Shown: positions 37,930 to 50,249 of the stretch, in pieces
Layout of the letters: every line of letters starts with the position of its first letter
How positions within the stretch are numbered: position 1 is the stretch's first letter
Origin: Brachionus manjavacas
Taxonomy: Eukaryota > Rotifera > Eurotatoria > Ploima > Brachionidae
Reading direction: 5' to 3'
Length of the DNA stretch: 64,000 nt
Assembly (NCBI GenBank): GCA_019054805.1
Contig: JAHQIY010000004.1
Span: forward strand, 4,030,001-4,094,000
The notes under the pieces: generated by a model
What the model was told of the DNA's origin: nothing
Databases searched by the model: none
The model's input: the letters and a program-made list of their open reading frames with translations, nothing else
Made by a program: the position numbers and the translations under genes

Positions 37930-37958
37930 TTAAAAAAAAATATTGCAATTTACATTTT
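37930..37958. repeat. Target-site duplication, right copy
   Basis: TT, nine A, then TATTGCAATTTACATTTT; pairs with 36566-36594 with two mismatches. Confidence 0.85.
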
Positions 37959-38829
37959 GATCTTTTGATCTTGATCTCAAACTTCAATTTTCCAAAAATT
38001 CTGAATCAGGAAGTAAACTGAATATAAAGCCGAAAAATACTCTTTCAGCAAGTGACATTTGAATCCATTGAATATATTGATAAACAAAAAAAATATAAAT
38101 AAAACAAATTGAATTCTAAGCATCAGTTAGATAATCCTCAAGATTAAAACACTTTATTTCGTTTATTAGTTATCTATCAAAATATAATAAGATTTTTAAA
38201 TGAATAACAATATATGTTTAACCAAAAAATTTAACAAGAGATTGGAGACATCAGTAAAAGATATCGATAATCAGATTATAAAATGCAGATTATTTAATGA
38301 AATTAAGAGAATTTTTCAAGAGTAATTATTGTTTCTTGGTCTTTTTAGTTCTTATATTTCAAACAATAGTTAACATGCTTCAATACTATTCAATAGCAAG
38401 TGATTTCGAACAAATTATAAAAATCGGACTCTGAAAGAGTTTTTAGACAAATTAACACAAAAAAATATTTTTCATAGCGAAATTTTTTTTTTTTTTTTAA
38501 ATTAGGAAAAATTTTCATTAATTCCTAAAATATTACTAAAAATTCATTTCCTATAATCAAAATTAAACAAAAAAAAACTGCAATCACAGAGGAAGGAAAA
38601 AAAAATTAAAGAAGAATTTGATCAATAGCTTTATTTTTTAAAAAACCTAAAAACCATTTAAAAAAAAGTTTACTTGGGATGAAATTGCTAATATTTATTT
38701 TAATATTTTGTTTAGTAAATCAATAAATGAATCTTTAGTTCAAACGTATCCAATTTAAAAGAAATTTAATAATATTTTAACCTTGAAACTCTCTATTAGA
38801 AATAAATTAAACAGTTAAAATTGACAAAT

Positions 38830-39445
38830 ATTCAGCCATGTGTTTGTCCTGCAGGACAAAAAGGCGAGCCAGGCTATAATTTTCTGCCAGTACGAATAGT
38901 TATTTATACTTTTTCTTTTAATAATGTTCCTATCTAAGGGTTCTGTTAGCTTGACTGGATATAAAGGATCAAAAGTTTGATTTAAAAAAATTTTTAAACT
39001 AATGAGTCTGATGAAATAAATTAATTTTGTCATTTTCTCAAAGAGATAATTTTAGTTTTTAGGAAATCAGAGAAGCCATTGATTTATTGTAAATCAAAAA
39101 TTTGATATAAATTAAAGTATGTTTTGGAATAAAAAAATTAAATTAATATTTATTTTTATTCTCTTAGGGACAATGCATAGTAAGGAATGTTTATAATGAT
39201 ATTTTTTCCTATTCCTCATAAAAATAATTGCGTTAATTAGATTGCGGATCAAATTTACCAGGACCTCCAAAGAAGAAAATAACGAAAGATTTATTGTAAT
39301 TTAATTAATTTTTTTAGAGTTTTTTATTTTTTAAAGAATAGTGTGAATCTGGACTTGACTGAAATAAAGGATCCAAAGGTGAGAGAGGAAGGTCCGGTGG
39401 TAAAAGTGATAAAGGTACAAGGAGAAATGATGGCTAAGATGCTCT
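38830..39445 (+). pseudogene. Degenerate collagen-like (Gly-X-Y) coding relics
   Basis: Scattered short frames carry collagen-style triplets: PCVCPAGQKGEPGYN at about 38836-38880, GSNLPGPPKKK at about 39247, and KGSKGERGRSGGKSDKGTR at about 39367-39425. Stops and frameshifts lie between them, and no splice model restores a continuous frame. Likely the remains of a collagen-domain gene or of exons copied from one. The matches are short, so chance similarity is not excluded. Confidence 0.4.
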
Positions 39446-39979
39446 CTCATTATGGTTCATTAATGGCGATATTCATAAGTCTTGAATATAGCACTAGTCG
39501 CAATATTTGTTCAACGTGTTAGAGAATCGTTTAAAATTTGCTTCAGATGACGAAAATTAGATAATGTTTTTTTTAATTTATCAATATTTACCAAAGCAAC
39601 CATTTTATACACGACAAAATCGATATATAAAGAACTTATTAATAAAATAAATTAAATTTTCACAATTTTTTTTACCATTTTCATTTTTTAATTGTTGATT
39701 TTAAAATGTTTGAAATAAAATTCTAAATATTAATGAGATTGTCAAATTTTGTAAATATTTCAAATATCATTTGTTCAACACGAAGTTTAAATTGAAATTT
39801 ATCGAAAATTCCATCAAACTTATTAGGTGTCTAGTTTCTGAAGTTTTTTTAAATGTCAAACTCATCGCAATATTAATATAATTTGCTTTTTGGATTAAGC
39901 TCTAATTTGTCAAGGAAAAATTTTTATTTATACCTTATAACTAGGCTTTTTAGAGACAAAAACAAACCATAAATAGAAC

Positions 39980-42900
39980 ATGACCGAAAAGTTAACTGCC
40001 ATAGTTTCAAGTGCTTCTGCTGGTAAAGTCAAGAGAAGTCCCCTCGCTTTCAAATATTTTTTTTGCTTATTTGTCTTCAAATCAATTTTTTATTAAAATT
40101 CGCTAAATCAATTAAATCTTTTATTAATTTAATAATTAATTTACTTTGTTTTTTTTTTTATTACAGGAAAAAAAATCTTAAAAAGTTGCAAACAAAAAAG
40201 TCAACCAATTGATCAACTAGAGAAAAATAACAAAAACCGAGGTTTTCCCTATAAACAAAGAGAATTTTTCAACGAAAATATTCTTAAACGTTTTAGTATG
40301 ATAAATAAAAAGCGCGGCAAACAACTGAATTTTAGCCCGTATATAGTGGACCCTAGTTTGCCAGTGGTAAGTAATAAGTGTATTAAGTCTTAAATTTCCC
40401 CAATAAAAATATCTTAAATTATATCTAAAAAAGTTAAAAAATTTTAATAAAATTAATGACACTTGCCAATTTTGTGAATTAAGATTAAATGACCCGGAAA
40501 GTTAAAGAAAAGAACATCTTTATGGAGTCTAAATGATTTTATTTTTAAAAGTCTCGAGAATATAAAATTCTACTTTATTATATTCTAATAAAAAATTAAA
40601 AATTTTGTATTTACACTTCGCAGAAAAAAAGCTATCAAAGCTACATCTAGTCTCGCTCCGTAGGTCTCCTGCTTTAGCTTATTATAATATTATTAAATAA
40701 AAAATTGCTCATGAGATTTAAAATTTTATTTTTTTCAATTTTCATTGATAATTTTCAATTAAAAAATGTGTTTAGCTAGCACATTTTTAAATGCTTTTAT
40801 ATTTCAGAATAAATGATTAATTAATAAAAAGATTTTTCGAATTTTAATTTTAAAATAATTTAATTTAAGAAAAAAATAATCTAATCTAAATATTATGTTT
40901 TGACTCAACTTTTTTTATATTTTTATATATTATAAGCTTATTTGAACTAAGTCTGAAATAAAATATTTTGTAAATTTTAATTAAAAATTAAATCATTCCT
41001 AGCCGGATATAAATGAAAGATTTGTTGATGCATGTGAAAATGGTGATTATCCGACTGTAACAAAAATTTTGGAATCAATCAAAGATTTTAACATTGATGT
41101 GACTGACAATCTTGGTAGGAGTGCACTAAGGCTAGCTGTTGAAAATGAGCATCTCGAAGTAAATATCAAAATTTTATCTTAAACAATGAAAAAAAAATAT
41201 TTAAAAGGTGGTCCAAGCTTTACTAAGTAAATCAGATAGTCCAAAAATGAGAGAAGCTCTGCTACTTGCCATTTATTTGGGCCATACTCAAATAGCAGAG
41301 TCAATTCTCCGTCATCCAAAATTTAAAGTGTTGAATGAGAAAAAATTTGTAAATGGCGATACTGATTCGTTTTGGCAAACTCCAAGTTCTGATGATGCTC
41401 AATTTCCACCAGACATTACTCCACTAATTCTAGCGGCTCAATACAACCGAATTGAAATAGTACAAATATTGTTAATAAATGGCGACCGAATTACTAAGCC
41501 TCATGATTTTCACTGTAAATGCACCGAGTGTCTAAACCGATTCAAATTCGATTCATTAAGACATGCACAATCCCGGCTTAATGCTTATAGAGGTCTTGCC
41601 AGCGAGTCATATATTTCTCTTGCCAGCATGGATCCTATTTTAACTTCATTTGAACTTGGTCATGAGCTAAAAATGCTGAGCGCTAAAGAAAAATATTTCA
41701 AGGTACAAATTTTGAATTTTTTTTATTTCTTATTAACTTTACTTTACGTTTTATAGAATGAATATCTCCAGTTGGCAGAAAACTTGAGTATTTATGTTTG
41801 TAAATTATTAAGTAACGTTAGAGGTCGAGATGAACTGGAAATTGTTTTGAACAAATCTGGAAAAGAAACTGAGGAAAAATATGAACGTCTCGCAAGATTA
41901 GACTTGGCTTTAAAATATGAAGAAAAGCCTGTAACTTCTAATTTATTTAAAATTTTTTTTTCGAAAAAAATTCCTTCATTTAGATAACAATAAAAAATCA
42001 AAATTTGCTTCGTTAGTCTACTCTATGATATGATACTAAGATAGCGGAAAGTTTTAAAATCATCTAAATATCTAAAGGAGGCTTGAAAAATGCCCTTAAG
42101 TACAAGGTTTAATTTTAGTAAATGGAAAGTATACTCGTTTGAGAGAATATATTAGAAATGCTGAAATAATACCTCCTCAAAAACTCTTCAAAATTAAATT
42201 TTTCGATAACGAAGGTTAGAGTAAAGTTTTGAATTAAAAAAATTGTTTTTCTTTAATAGTAAAAATTTAAGTTTTTATTAGTTGCAATTTTTTTTTAAAA
42301 ACAAAATTTAAAAAAAGGAATAATAAATTAAATTTTTAAATTTTTTGTTGATTGACTGATTAAAATTTAGATGACTTTGGAAATTTATTATTAATTTTGT
42401 ATTTTTAATTTCAATCATATGTTCTTAAAGAGAGTATATTCTTCAAATAACAAAACAATTTTTATCATATAGTAAAGCTTAAATGTAATAGAGAGGCGAC
42501 AACTTTAAGGATTAAGTTTTACCGATTTTCACCATCAAGGTCTAAAGACATAATTTATTTTTTTAATTTAAGATTCAAGGATTTCAATCAGAAATTAAGT
42601 TCAGTAAAAAAATCGATCCTGAGCATGAAAATTTTAATAAAAATTTTTAAGGCTCTTTAATATTTTTGCTAAAAGGGTGAAATTCAATTAAATTATTAAT
42701 TTCAAATTTAAATCAAAAATGATGCAAATTTTATTTAATCGACTATAGCTCTATAAAATAATACGATAAGATATCTCAACTAAGATGCTTTATTGTGAAA
42801 TAATATTTTAAAAATATTAATAATAAAAATAATAAGCTACAACAGGGTTCATCAGTTGAGCAAGGCCTACTAAAATGAGTTTTTTCAATAAATTGCTCTA

Positions 42901-45900
42901 TTTCATATATTTCAAAAAAATTAGTAATCCCTTTTTGAAATCAAAAAATCGTTCAGGTTCTTTTAAAAGCTATTTTTTGAATTACGATAGAATGAATGGG
43001 CCATACGGTTTCAGTTTTCCAAAACTCTATTCAGTAATACATTCTCATATTGGTTTTTAATTTAAAGGGCAAAATATGTATCATTATTGATTTAAAATTG
43101 TCACTTCTTTAAAACGTTATAACTTTACTTAATACTAAAAAATTTTATGTTTTTCGAGACAAAAAAATCAACAAAAAATATCTGAACACAAATTTTAAGA
43201 TTTATGGAAAAAAAAACATAATCATCTCCGCAAGCTTGCTTGCCGTAGCTTATTCTTATTATTATTATTATTATTATTATAAAATCAAGGATAAAGGAGT
43301 TAAATTTGGAATAACAAAATTGACCAAAAATAGATCAACTCGGTAAACCCTTTTTACCTCTTTAGCTTTGAATCCATTAACCCATCGTTAAATGGATGAT
43401 TCAAAATCTTGGGACAAAGAGAAATAAAATTTAGAATTTTTGCATTTTACTTAATTTAAATTTAGAATATTATAAACATTATGACTTACTATTTGTAATT
43501 TTTTTTTTGATTGATGACATGACTTGAGTAAAATTTGATTGATGGTAACGAATTTATTTTTTTTTAACTTTGAGGAAATTTAATAAATCAAAGAGAAAAA
43601 AATTAAAATATTTTTAAAATGAAAAATGGAAAAATTTAATATTTCCATTTCTACGAAAAATTTCAATTCTTTTTTTAAGTGAAACAACGTAGAACTAGGT
43701 ATCTTTAGGTAATCTTGGGTTTGAGCTAGAAGCGAAGGAAAGTAAAAGACAATGATTTAAATTCTAAATATGTTTAAATTAGAAGGGAATTTTTTTAAAA
43801 CTATGATTTCATCTTATTTTTTTAAGTTTGTTGCTCATTCCAACTGTCAACAAAAACTAGTCGAGATATGGTATTCTGGCATCCGAAAAGTTTCAAAAAT
43901 GAACCAACTGGTAGTTCTATTATTGATTGTGTTTTTTATTTTCATTCTCCCATTTAATATTATAATTTACATATTTGCTCCTCAATCCAAAGTATTTATC
44001 TAATTGACTAAAATTTATTATTTTACAAAAATTTAATTTAGTTCGGAAAATTTATGTATCAGCCATGCATTAAGTTTCTATCGCATACAATAGCTTATTT
44101 AGTTTTTATTACACTTTTAATAATATCAAGTGTACAATTTTCCGTAGAGCAAAAGCACACAATTAAACTGTCGCAACATTTGACGGAAAATTTCTTCAAG
44201 AACTACTCTACATACATGTCCAAAAATGACCTAAAATACAAATTTGATTTCGAAAATATTGATTTTTCAATCCGAATAGACTGTCCAAGTGCGATTGATA
44301 TCACAATAACAATCTTTATTGTTGGTTTTGTTTGGCAAGAAGTCAAGCATGTGTTTTACTATGGTATTCGTGACTACCTTCGCTCCTGGAATAACATGGT
44401 CAACTCTCTAATGAATGTTCTGTACATTTCTTCATTTGGATTGAAGTATTATACCATGTATGTTGCCAGTTTAAACAAGAAAAAAGTTATGGATAAAGAA
44501 TTTTGGGACCAGGCAGTCGGTCTCAATGAGTCCAGTATTGATGAACAGAAAAAAATTTATGACACAATTTATTGGTTAAATAATGGTAAATTTATAAACT
44601 CGCATGAAAAATAAATTAATTTTTAAATGAAAGATCGATACTATTGGGTTTCATTCGATCCGATAAACATGGCTGAAGGCTTATTTGCAGTGGCCAATCT
44701 GTTCAGCTTTTCTAAAATATGCTTCTTATTGCCTGCTAATCAACAACTTGGACCTCTTCAGATATCACTTGGAAATATGATTTCGGTATTTTTTACCAAT
44801 AAATATTTTTATATTTATTATACATTTGTCTAGGATATAGTCAAATTTGTTACAATTTTTGTCATAATATTTATCGCATTTATGTTCGCTATAAACAACT
44901 TATATTGGTATTACCAAAAGCCAAATAGAGAACAAAGCCAAGTATTCGTAAGGAATAAGTCAGTAGAAATAAAAGCTGAAGAAAGCTTTGGAACGTAAGT
45001 TTATTTTTTAAAAACTATTTTGTTTGTAAAAAAGATGATTTTTAAAATTTTAAATGAGAAAAAAATTCACAAGTAAATTCAAGTAATGAAAATTGAATTT
45101 AAAATTTAAAATTAAATTTTGTCAGACCATTTGGTAATTAAAAAAAATGAAATTAAAGTTTTGATTTAGCATCTGGCGCACTTTTTTAACAATGTTTTGG
45201 TCCTTATTTGGTCTTAGTGAACAGGATAGTGTTAATCTTTCGCCTTACAAAAATAATCTTACCGAATTTTTTGGAACAGTCTTATTTGGATTCTACCACA
45301 TATCTAGTATAATCGTTCTGTTGAATATGCTGGTTGCTAGCATGACTCAATCTTATGAAAAAATTCTAGTAAATATTTTATAATGAAAACAATCGCTTTT
45401 TTTATCATTATCTTAATAAAGCGCGAATCAGACATTGAATGGAAATTTGCACGATCTAAATTATACATGGAATATATTAAAGACGGAGGAACTTTGCCAG
45501 TACCCATCAACATAATTCCGACTCCAAAATCAATTTTTTACATGTTTAAAAAAATGACGGTCATTTGCTTGAGAAAAAAAGAAAATACTAAACATGAAAG
45601 AAGCAATTTGTCGGATCAATTCCATTTGGTATTTAAGATCAACCAAAGCGTAGTTATTTATCAATCTTCATATTGTCTAAATAATTACCTTTTAAAAAAA
45701 TATTACTTGCTTAAAGATACTAGGAATAAAAAATTTACTTTAAATTAAATGCACAGAATTTTACTTTTCCCATGTTAAAATGCTTTAGAGGGTGAAGCTG
45801 ATCGGCAGTTTTCAGACAGTGACAGTGAATTTGTATTATCAAGCTAGTCTATAAACTAAATCGATTAAGAATTTAATGCTGTAAAAGGATCTTTTTTTGA

Positions 45901-47932
45901 AATATCTTTTTTTAAATAATTATTTTTTAAAATTAATTATGCTTAGGATCTTTTTATCTTAAAATCTTTTCTTTTTGAAAGTCTTAATTAATTCATAAGT
46001 CCTCAAATTTAAATAGATTTTGGGGTAAAAAGGTTAGAATAGTAAAATTTAAAATAGTTTAATAAAAGGTTTATTACATTTAACCCTAATGTATCATGTT
46101 CATTTTCCATTAAGACCCGGCGTTTTTACTAGAAATTACCACTGATACTTCAATGAAAATAAAAGATTACACGCCTCTCTAAACTATTCTTTTTATAAAA
46201 TTTATTAACTTTTAAAAATAAATAAATAAATAATAAATACAAATTCTAACAATAAAAAAAAGGTTTTTTAAATTAAATTTTCCGTAAAAATTATTTCTAA
46301 ATTTTAAATTTGTTCAAAATCTTTATAAATCCACCTGCATTGCATCTTTCATTAAAATATATGATTTTAGTAAATCGAAACGAGAAATGTCATCTTTAAT
46401 TTCTCTTTAAAATAGTATTGCTGCTTAATTTTTTAGAAAAGGTACAAAAGTACAAATTTTAAATAAATATTAAAATTTCCTGTAAAAAAAGAAATTTTTT
46501 TCATGGATTTACAATGAGCCTGTTTTTAATACTAATAACTTTTTTTGTTTTTTTTGTAAGAAATAGAAAAACGGGGTCGGGCAGAGTCTTGGCTTAAGGA
46601 ATCGGATTTATTTAAATAAGAAGTGTTTTTTATTGGTTTTATTATCACGGAATCAGAATTATATTTTTGTTTCTTTCAAGTATTAAAATAATGAAGATAA
46701 ATTAAAATATTCTACTTAATAATAAAAAGACCGAAATGATACAATATTTAGCTATAAAAACACGCTCATTGTCAATAACTCATTTTTCTGTACTTAATTT
46801 CTTTTAAAAATATAAAACATTAAATTTTAAGATATTATTAATATTATATCTTTAATTATAATAATTTGAGCAGTTTTTAAAGGGATTCAATTTTAACATT
46901 AAATATTATTTGGAGTATCTTTAAGCACTAATAAAAAAGATCAATTTTTTAGATAAACTAATTTTTTTTTAAGGACATAAGAAATAATTCATTTCGTAAA
47001 ACTTCAGTAAATGAAGAACTAACTTATATAGTAAGAATTTTTTATTAAAATATGCATCATTAACTCTTTTAAATTTTAAATTTTCTCCTTTTAATTGTAA
47101 AAAGAAAAGAGTATTTTAAATCTTTGCTGATCTTATTTTTATTAATGTTTTATAAAAATAATTTAAATAATTTGAACAAGTGTTTTTAATTAGATTAATC
47201 AATACTCAATAAAAATGAAAGAATTCAAATTAAATTTTATTTACTTAGAAAGTAATGCAAAGAATTGTTAAAAGATTTCTATTGCATAAACAACGTGAAT
47301 CAGATGAAGTAGGAGAGACGGATTTGGAAGAACTCAAACAAGACTTACAAATGTCTCGCTACGAAACGCTTAATGATCTCAAAAGAATAAGGGACGAAAA
47401 TTATCGTCTAATGGGATACCTTAGCCAAGGACTTTTACTTATTGGCGAAGAGATATTTAAAGATCCTAAGTCAGAAAATGCCATTCGATTTAGAGATCTT
47501 AAAAATGCTGAATTTGAATATCAAGAAGCCTTGGACAATTTGGATAAAAAAGAAAATCAAATCAAATCGTTCAATAATAGATTCAAATCGGACTCAATTG
47601 ATTCTGGTCTACAAAGTATTCGAGATCTAACGACTGTGATAAATTCGAATTGTCATATAACTTCACTAGATAAAAAAACAAAAAGTATAGAAAGTTTAAG
47701 TTCTTCAGACACTCTATCAGAAAATAGCAATGATCAAAAAATTGAAAGTCCACAATTAAATAAATCTCCTAAATTTGAAATAAATGTTGATGTTCATTCT
47801 TCAGATTTGGCGAGCATTGATTTAAAATTAAATGAAGAGTCAATCGATTATCAAAAAATCAACAATAATAGCCTACATGTCATTAATGAAGAAGACGAGA
47901 TTTCCACGGATTCAGTTTCGCGAAAAGAATAG
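39980..47932 (+). CDS. TRPC: TRPC-type transient receptor potential cation channel
   Basis: Twelve exons: 39980-40022, 40167-40366, 41003-41158, 41208-41702, 41757-41930, 43827-43991, 44042-44585, 44634-44785, 44834-44994, 45170-45368, 45422-45628, 47249-47932. Phases agree throughout, giving 1059 residues, normal for an invertebrate TRPC. N-terminal ankyrin repeats (GRSALRLAVENEHLE, TPLILAAQYNRIEIVQ) lead into the TRPC-specific block KPHDFHCKCTECLNRFK..SRLNAYRGLAS. Linker: FVAHSNCQQKLVEIWY. Six membrane segments follow; exons 8-10 carry the conserved AEGLFAVANLFSF, LGPLQISLGNMI, NNLYWYY and LLNMLVASM (S6). Directly after S6 is the TRP box EWKFARSKL, then the IIPTPKS motif, a Lys/Arg-rich calmodulin/IP3R-like helix (QRIVKRFLLHKQ) and an acidic disordered tail. 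Expected to be a plasma-membrane, PLC-coupled, calcium-permeable channel. The start ATG (short 43-nt exon) is the least certain part. Confidence 0.92.
40655..40702 (+). repeat. Possible retrotransposon 3' tail in TRPC intron 2
   Basis: CTCCGTAGGTCTCC..TTTAGCTTATTATAATATTATT resembles the CCGTAGCTTATT-(ATT)n ends at 19.7 and 43.2 kb, more diverged. Confidence 0.35.
43222..43282 (+). repeat. Severely truncated non-LTR 3' end in TRPC intron 5
   Basis: TCTCCGCAAGCTTGCTTGCC then GTAGCTTATT and eight or so ATT units. It matches the 3' terminus of the element at 19272-19735 for about 30 nt before the tail. The same intron also holds a minus-strand AATAATAAGCTAC at 42827-42840. Confidence 0.7.
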
Positions 47933-47963
47933 ACATGACTTATATTTACAATTAAATTAAAAC

Positions 47964-47969
47964 AATAAA
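47964..47969 (+). promoter_or_regulatory. Polyadenylation signal AATAAA for TRPC
   Basis: AATAAA 32 nt after the TRPC stop codon. Confidence 0.5.
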
Positions 47970-48480
47970 ACTGCTTATTTAAATTTTTAATAAAATAAGA
48001 ATTAAATAATACTGTGTTAATTTAAAAGATATGATAAAATTTTAAACGTTGAAATCTTTTAAACTTAATTAATTGCAATTCCTAATTAAAAAAAATTTAG
48101 TATAATTTTAAAGAAATCTGAAATTCAGTTTTTTTTTTAGAAATGTGATTTTAAAGAAAATCAAAACGGGTAAATTTTTAAAGACAAAAATTAAGGTTTT
48201 AAACAAAATCATTTATTGAGACTTAAATTTCATGAAAAATGCTGTAAGTTAGATCTAATTTATCTGAGATGTACCATAACATGTTAATCCACATTTCAGT
48301 TTTTAATTCACAAAAAAATAATATAATTTCAAATAAAAATTGATTTATTATTAAACTAAAATAGTTTAATTGTACATTATGTATAGAAAATTTAGAACAT
48401 TTAAATTTTTTTATGCAAGGTTTGTTTCTTGAAAGACGTGCCGCTAAATAAAAAAATAAAAATATATTTTTTTGAAATTT
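47970..48480. other. Short spacer
   Basis: AT-rich; no supported feature. Confidence 0.4.
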
Positions 48481-48660
48481 TTTATCGGAAAAGTACAAAA
48501 ACTAGGATAGAATAAAAAATCGAAGTAAAACGACAGCAAAAAAAAAAGGAGTGAAATAGTCTACCAAATTTACAACATTTATTTTTTAACATTTAAAATG
48601 CCCACCCTAGCTTTAATACACTCAGCGACACGTTTTGGCATAGATTCAATCATGTTTTTT
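48480..48660 (-). pseudogene. Tc1/mariner transposase C-terminal end and 3' flank
   Basis: Minus strand 48655-48590 reads MIESMPKRVAECIKARVG followed by GILKC and a stop, the typical ending of Tc1-type transposases (…SMPrRvqaVIkarGghTkY). The downstream part (48560-48480) includes AAATGTTGTAAATTTGG and a CACTCCTTTTTTTTT stretch like a Tc1 terminal region. Only the last 20 or so codons survive. Confidence 0.6.
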
Positions 48661-48712
48661 ACTACTAGTAAAAAGGATACTAGAATTTACTACTAGTAAG
48701 AAGTGACTTCAC

Positions 48713-49890
48713 TACATATTGCGTTAAAATGGTTAATGAGTATTAAAAAATCCTCCGGCTAGATTAGCGAGATGGGCCATCATGTTACAAGATTTCGACC
48801 CCAAAATAATACATCGCAAAGGAACAGCGCACTGTAACGCCGATGCGATAAGTAGACCTGTTTTAATGTTAACTGAGTCTTCAGGAAATAATAATGACAC
48901 AGAAGCAAATGTATCCTCAAGTCATCTAGATGTGTATGAGGATAGTGCACTATTACATATGTTAAAAATGAATAAATTCCCGTCAGGATCTAGGGACCAA
49001 GTAAATAGAGTAACAAAATTGGCAAATAGCTACTCCTACGAGCCAATATCTGATAAAATATTTCATAAAAACACGAAAGGTAAGGTAGTTATGTTCTGAA
49101 ACCGGAAGTCAGAGAGAATCTATTAAATAAGAAATGCTCATTTATTAGGGCACCACAGTATCAGCGTCAAGTAAATAGCGTAGAAAATGAAGCAAATTAC
49201 GATGATCATGAAGAAGAAAACGCCTTTTCAGTTAAAACAAAAGGTGTCAAAAAAGGTTTGTCAAAATTAAGATGCTTGACTCAGAAGTTAACTTTTAAAT
49301 TGACACTGGAACTACTCTCAACATTATTGATCAGTACACGTTTGAATCTCTCAACTATCACAAGGTAAAAATCAAACCCTTTAATACTCGAGTATTTGGA
49401 TATGGGTCAAAAACTTGCTTGAGCATTCTTGGTATTTTGAAACTGTAGTCGAACATCAAAATCAAGTACTAAAATCTGAATTTGCAATTATGGAGGGAAA
49501 ATTTGGTTGCATTTTAGGCTTAGAAACTCTGGAACTACTAGGAATAGTCAAAATAGCGTGTAACGTTAACCTCGAAGACCAGGACCCAGATGTTTTTAGG
49601 GACTCGATTGGCAAGATTAAAGGGATACAAATCAAGCTCCACATAAATAATGACGTGAACCCTATCCATCAACCACACCGAAGAATTCCTTTCCATCTCC
49701 GACAAAAGGTTGAACATGAAATCACCAAAATGATTCAAATGGATGTCGTTGAGTCAGTGCACGGGCCGACGCCCTGGGTCTCACCAATCGTCGTTGTTCC
49801 TAAACCTGGTAGACCTGATGAGATAAGGATCTGTATTGACATGAGACGAGCAAACCAGAAAGACATGTGACCCCAACGATCGATTACTTA
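48713..49890 (+). pseudogene. Ty3/gypsy pol remnants in scrambled order: RNase H, then protease and RT
   Basis: 48713-49098 encodes the end of RNase H (ALKWLMSIK, then after a 1-nt frameshift ARWAIMLQDFDPKIIHRKG and ADAISR) and the start of the integrase spacer. From about 49120 a different pol segment begins: an acidic linker, then an aspartic-protease motif IDTGTTLNIID (49299 on, preceded by an in-frame TAA). The RT N-terminal region follows (HQPHRRIPFHLRQKVEHEI, PTPWVSPIVVVPKPG, RICIDMRRAN). In an intact gypsy element protease and RT precede RNase H, so two fragments are joined out of order. Frameshifts are present, and the RT is interrupted by a hAT-like MITE at 49891. Not functional. Confidence 0.82.
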
Positions 49891-50249
49891 CAGTGGTTCT
49901 TGCTAAAATGAAATGGTCGGTTCCCGAAAAGGAAAGGAATGTAGACGCATTCCATAAAAAACCTTTCCCGTTCCGTTCCATTTCCATTCCATTCCATCCG
50001 CTTCGTTCCATCAATACCATTCCATTCCAACCGTTCCATTCATTCCATTCCATTCCAACCGTTCCATTCCAACCGTTCCATTCCAACCGTTCCATTCATT
50101 CCATTCCATTCCAACCGTTCCATTCCATTCCAACCATTCCAACCATTCCATTCCAACCGTTCCATTCCATTCCAACCATTCCAACCATTCCATTCCATTC
50201 CATTCCAACCGTTCTATCGATTCCATTTCATTTTAGCAAAAACCTCTGT
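49891..50249. mobile_element. hAT-like MITE with a TTCCA minisatellite core
   Basis: Termini CAGTGGTTCTTGCTAAAATG (left) and the inverse of CAGAGGTTTTTGCTAAAATG (right) form TIRs of about 26 bp. The CAG[TA]GG start and 8-bp-type flanking repeat fit the hAT superfamily. The interior is a pentameric TTCCA array with ACCGT variants. No coding frame belongs to it; the long frames across it on both strands are products of the repeat. It is inserted in the gypsy RT region. Confidence 0.72.
49958..50225. repeat. (TTCCA)n minisatellite
   Basis: About 270 bp of TTCCA units, with AACCG interspersed into blocks such as TTCCATTCCAACCG. Equivalent to GGAAT on the other strand. Much more GC-rich than the surroundings. 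Confidence 0.9.

Noticed and set aside
37322..38021. Plus-strand ORFs across the retrotransposon
   Set aside because: Antisense shadows of the minus-strand reverse transcriptase.
42875..43060. 61-codon ORF in TRPC intron 5
   Set aside because: No homology and no in-phase splice sites; the direct exon 5 to exon 6 join matches the TRPC family.
34600..46600. Shared CGGGCAGAGYCTTG-like words at about 34606 and 46577
   Set aside because: Only about 20 alignable bases at two sites; not enough to define a repeat family.
48660..48705. Two TTACTACTAGTAA palindromic words
   Set aside because: Too short and close to call a terminal repeat; may be debris at the Tc1/gypsy junction.
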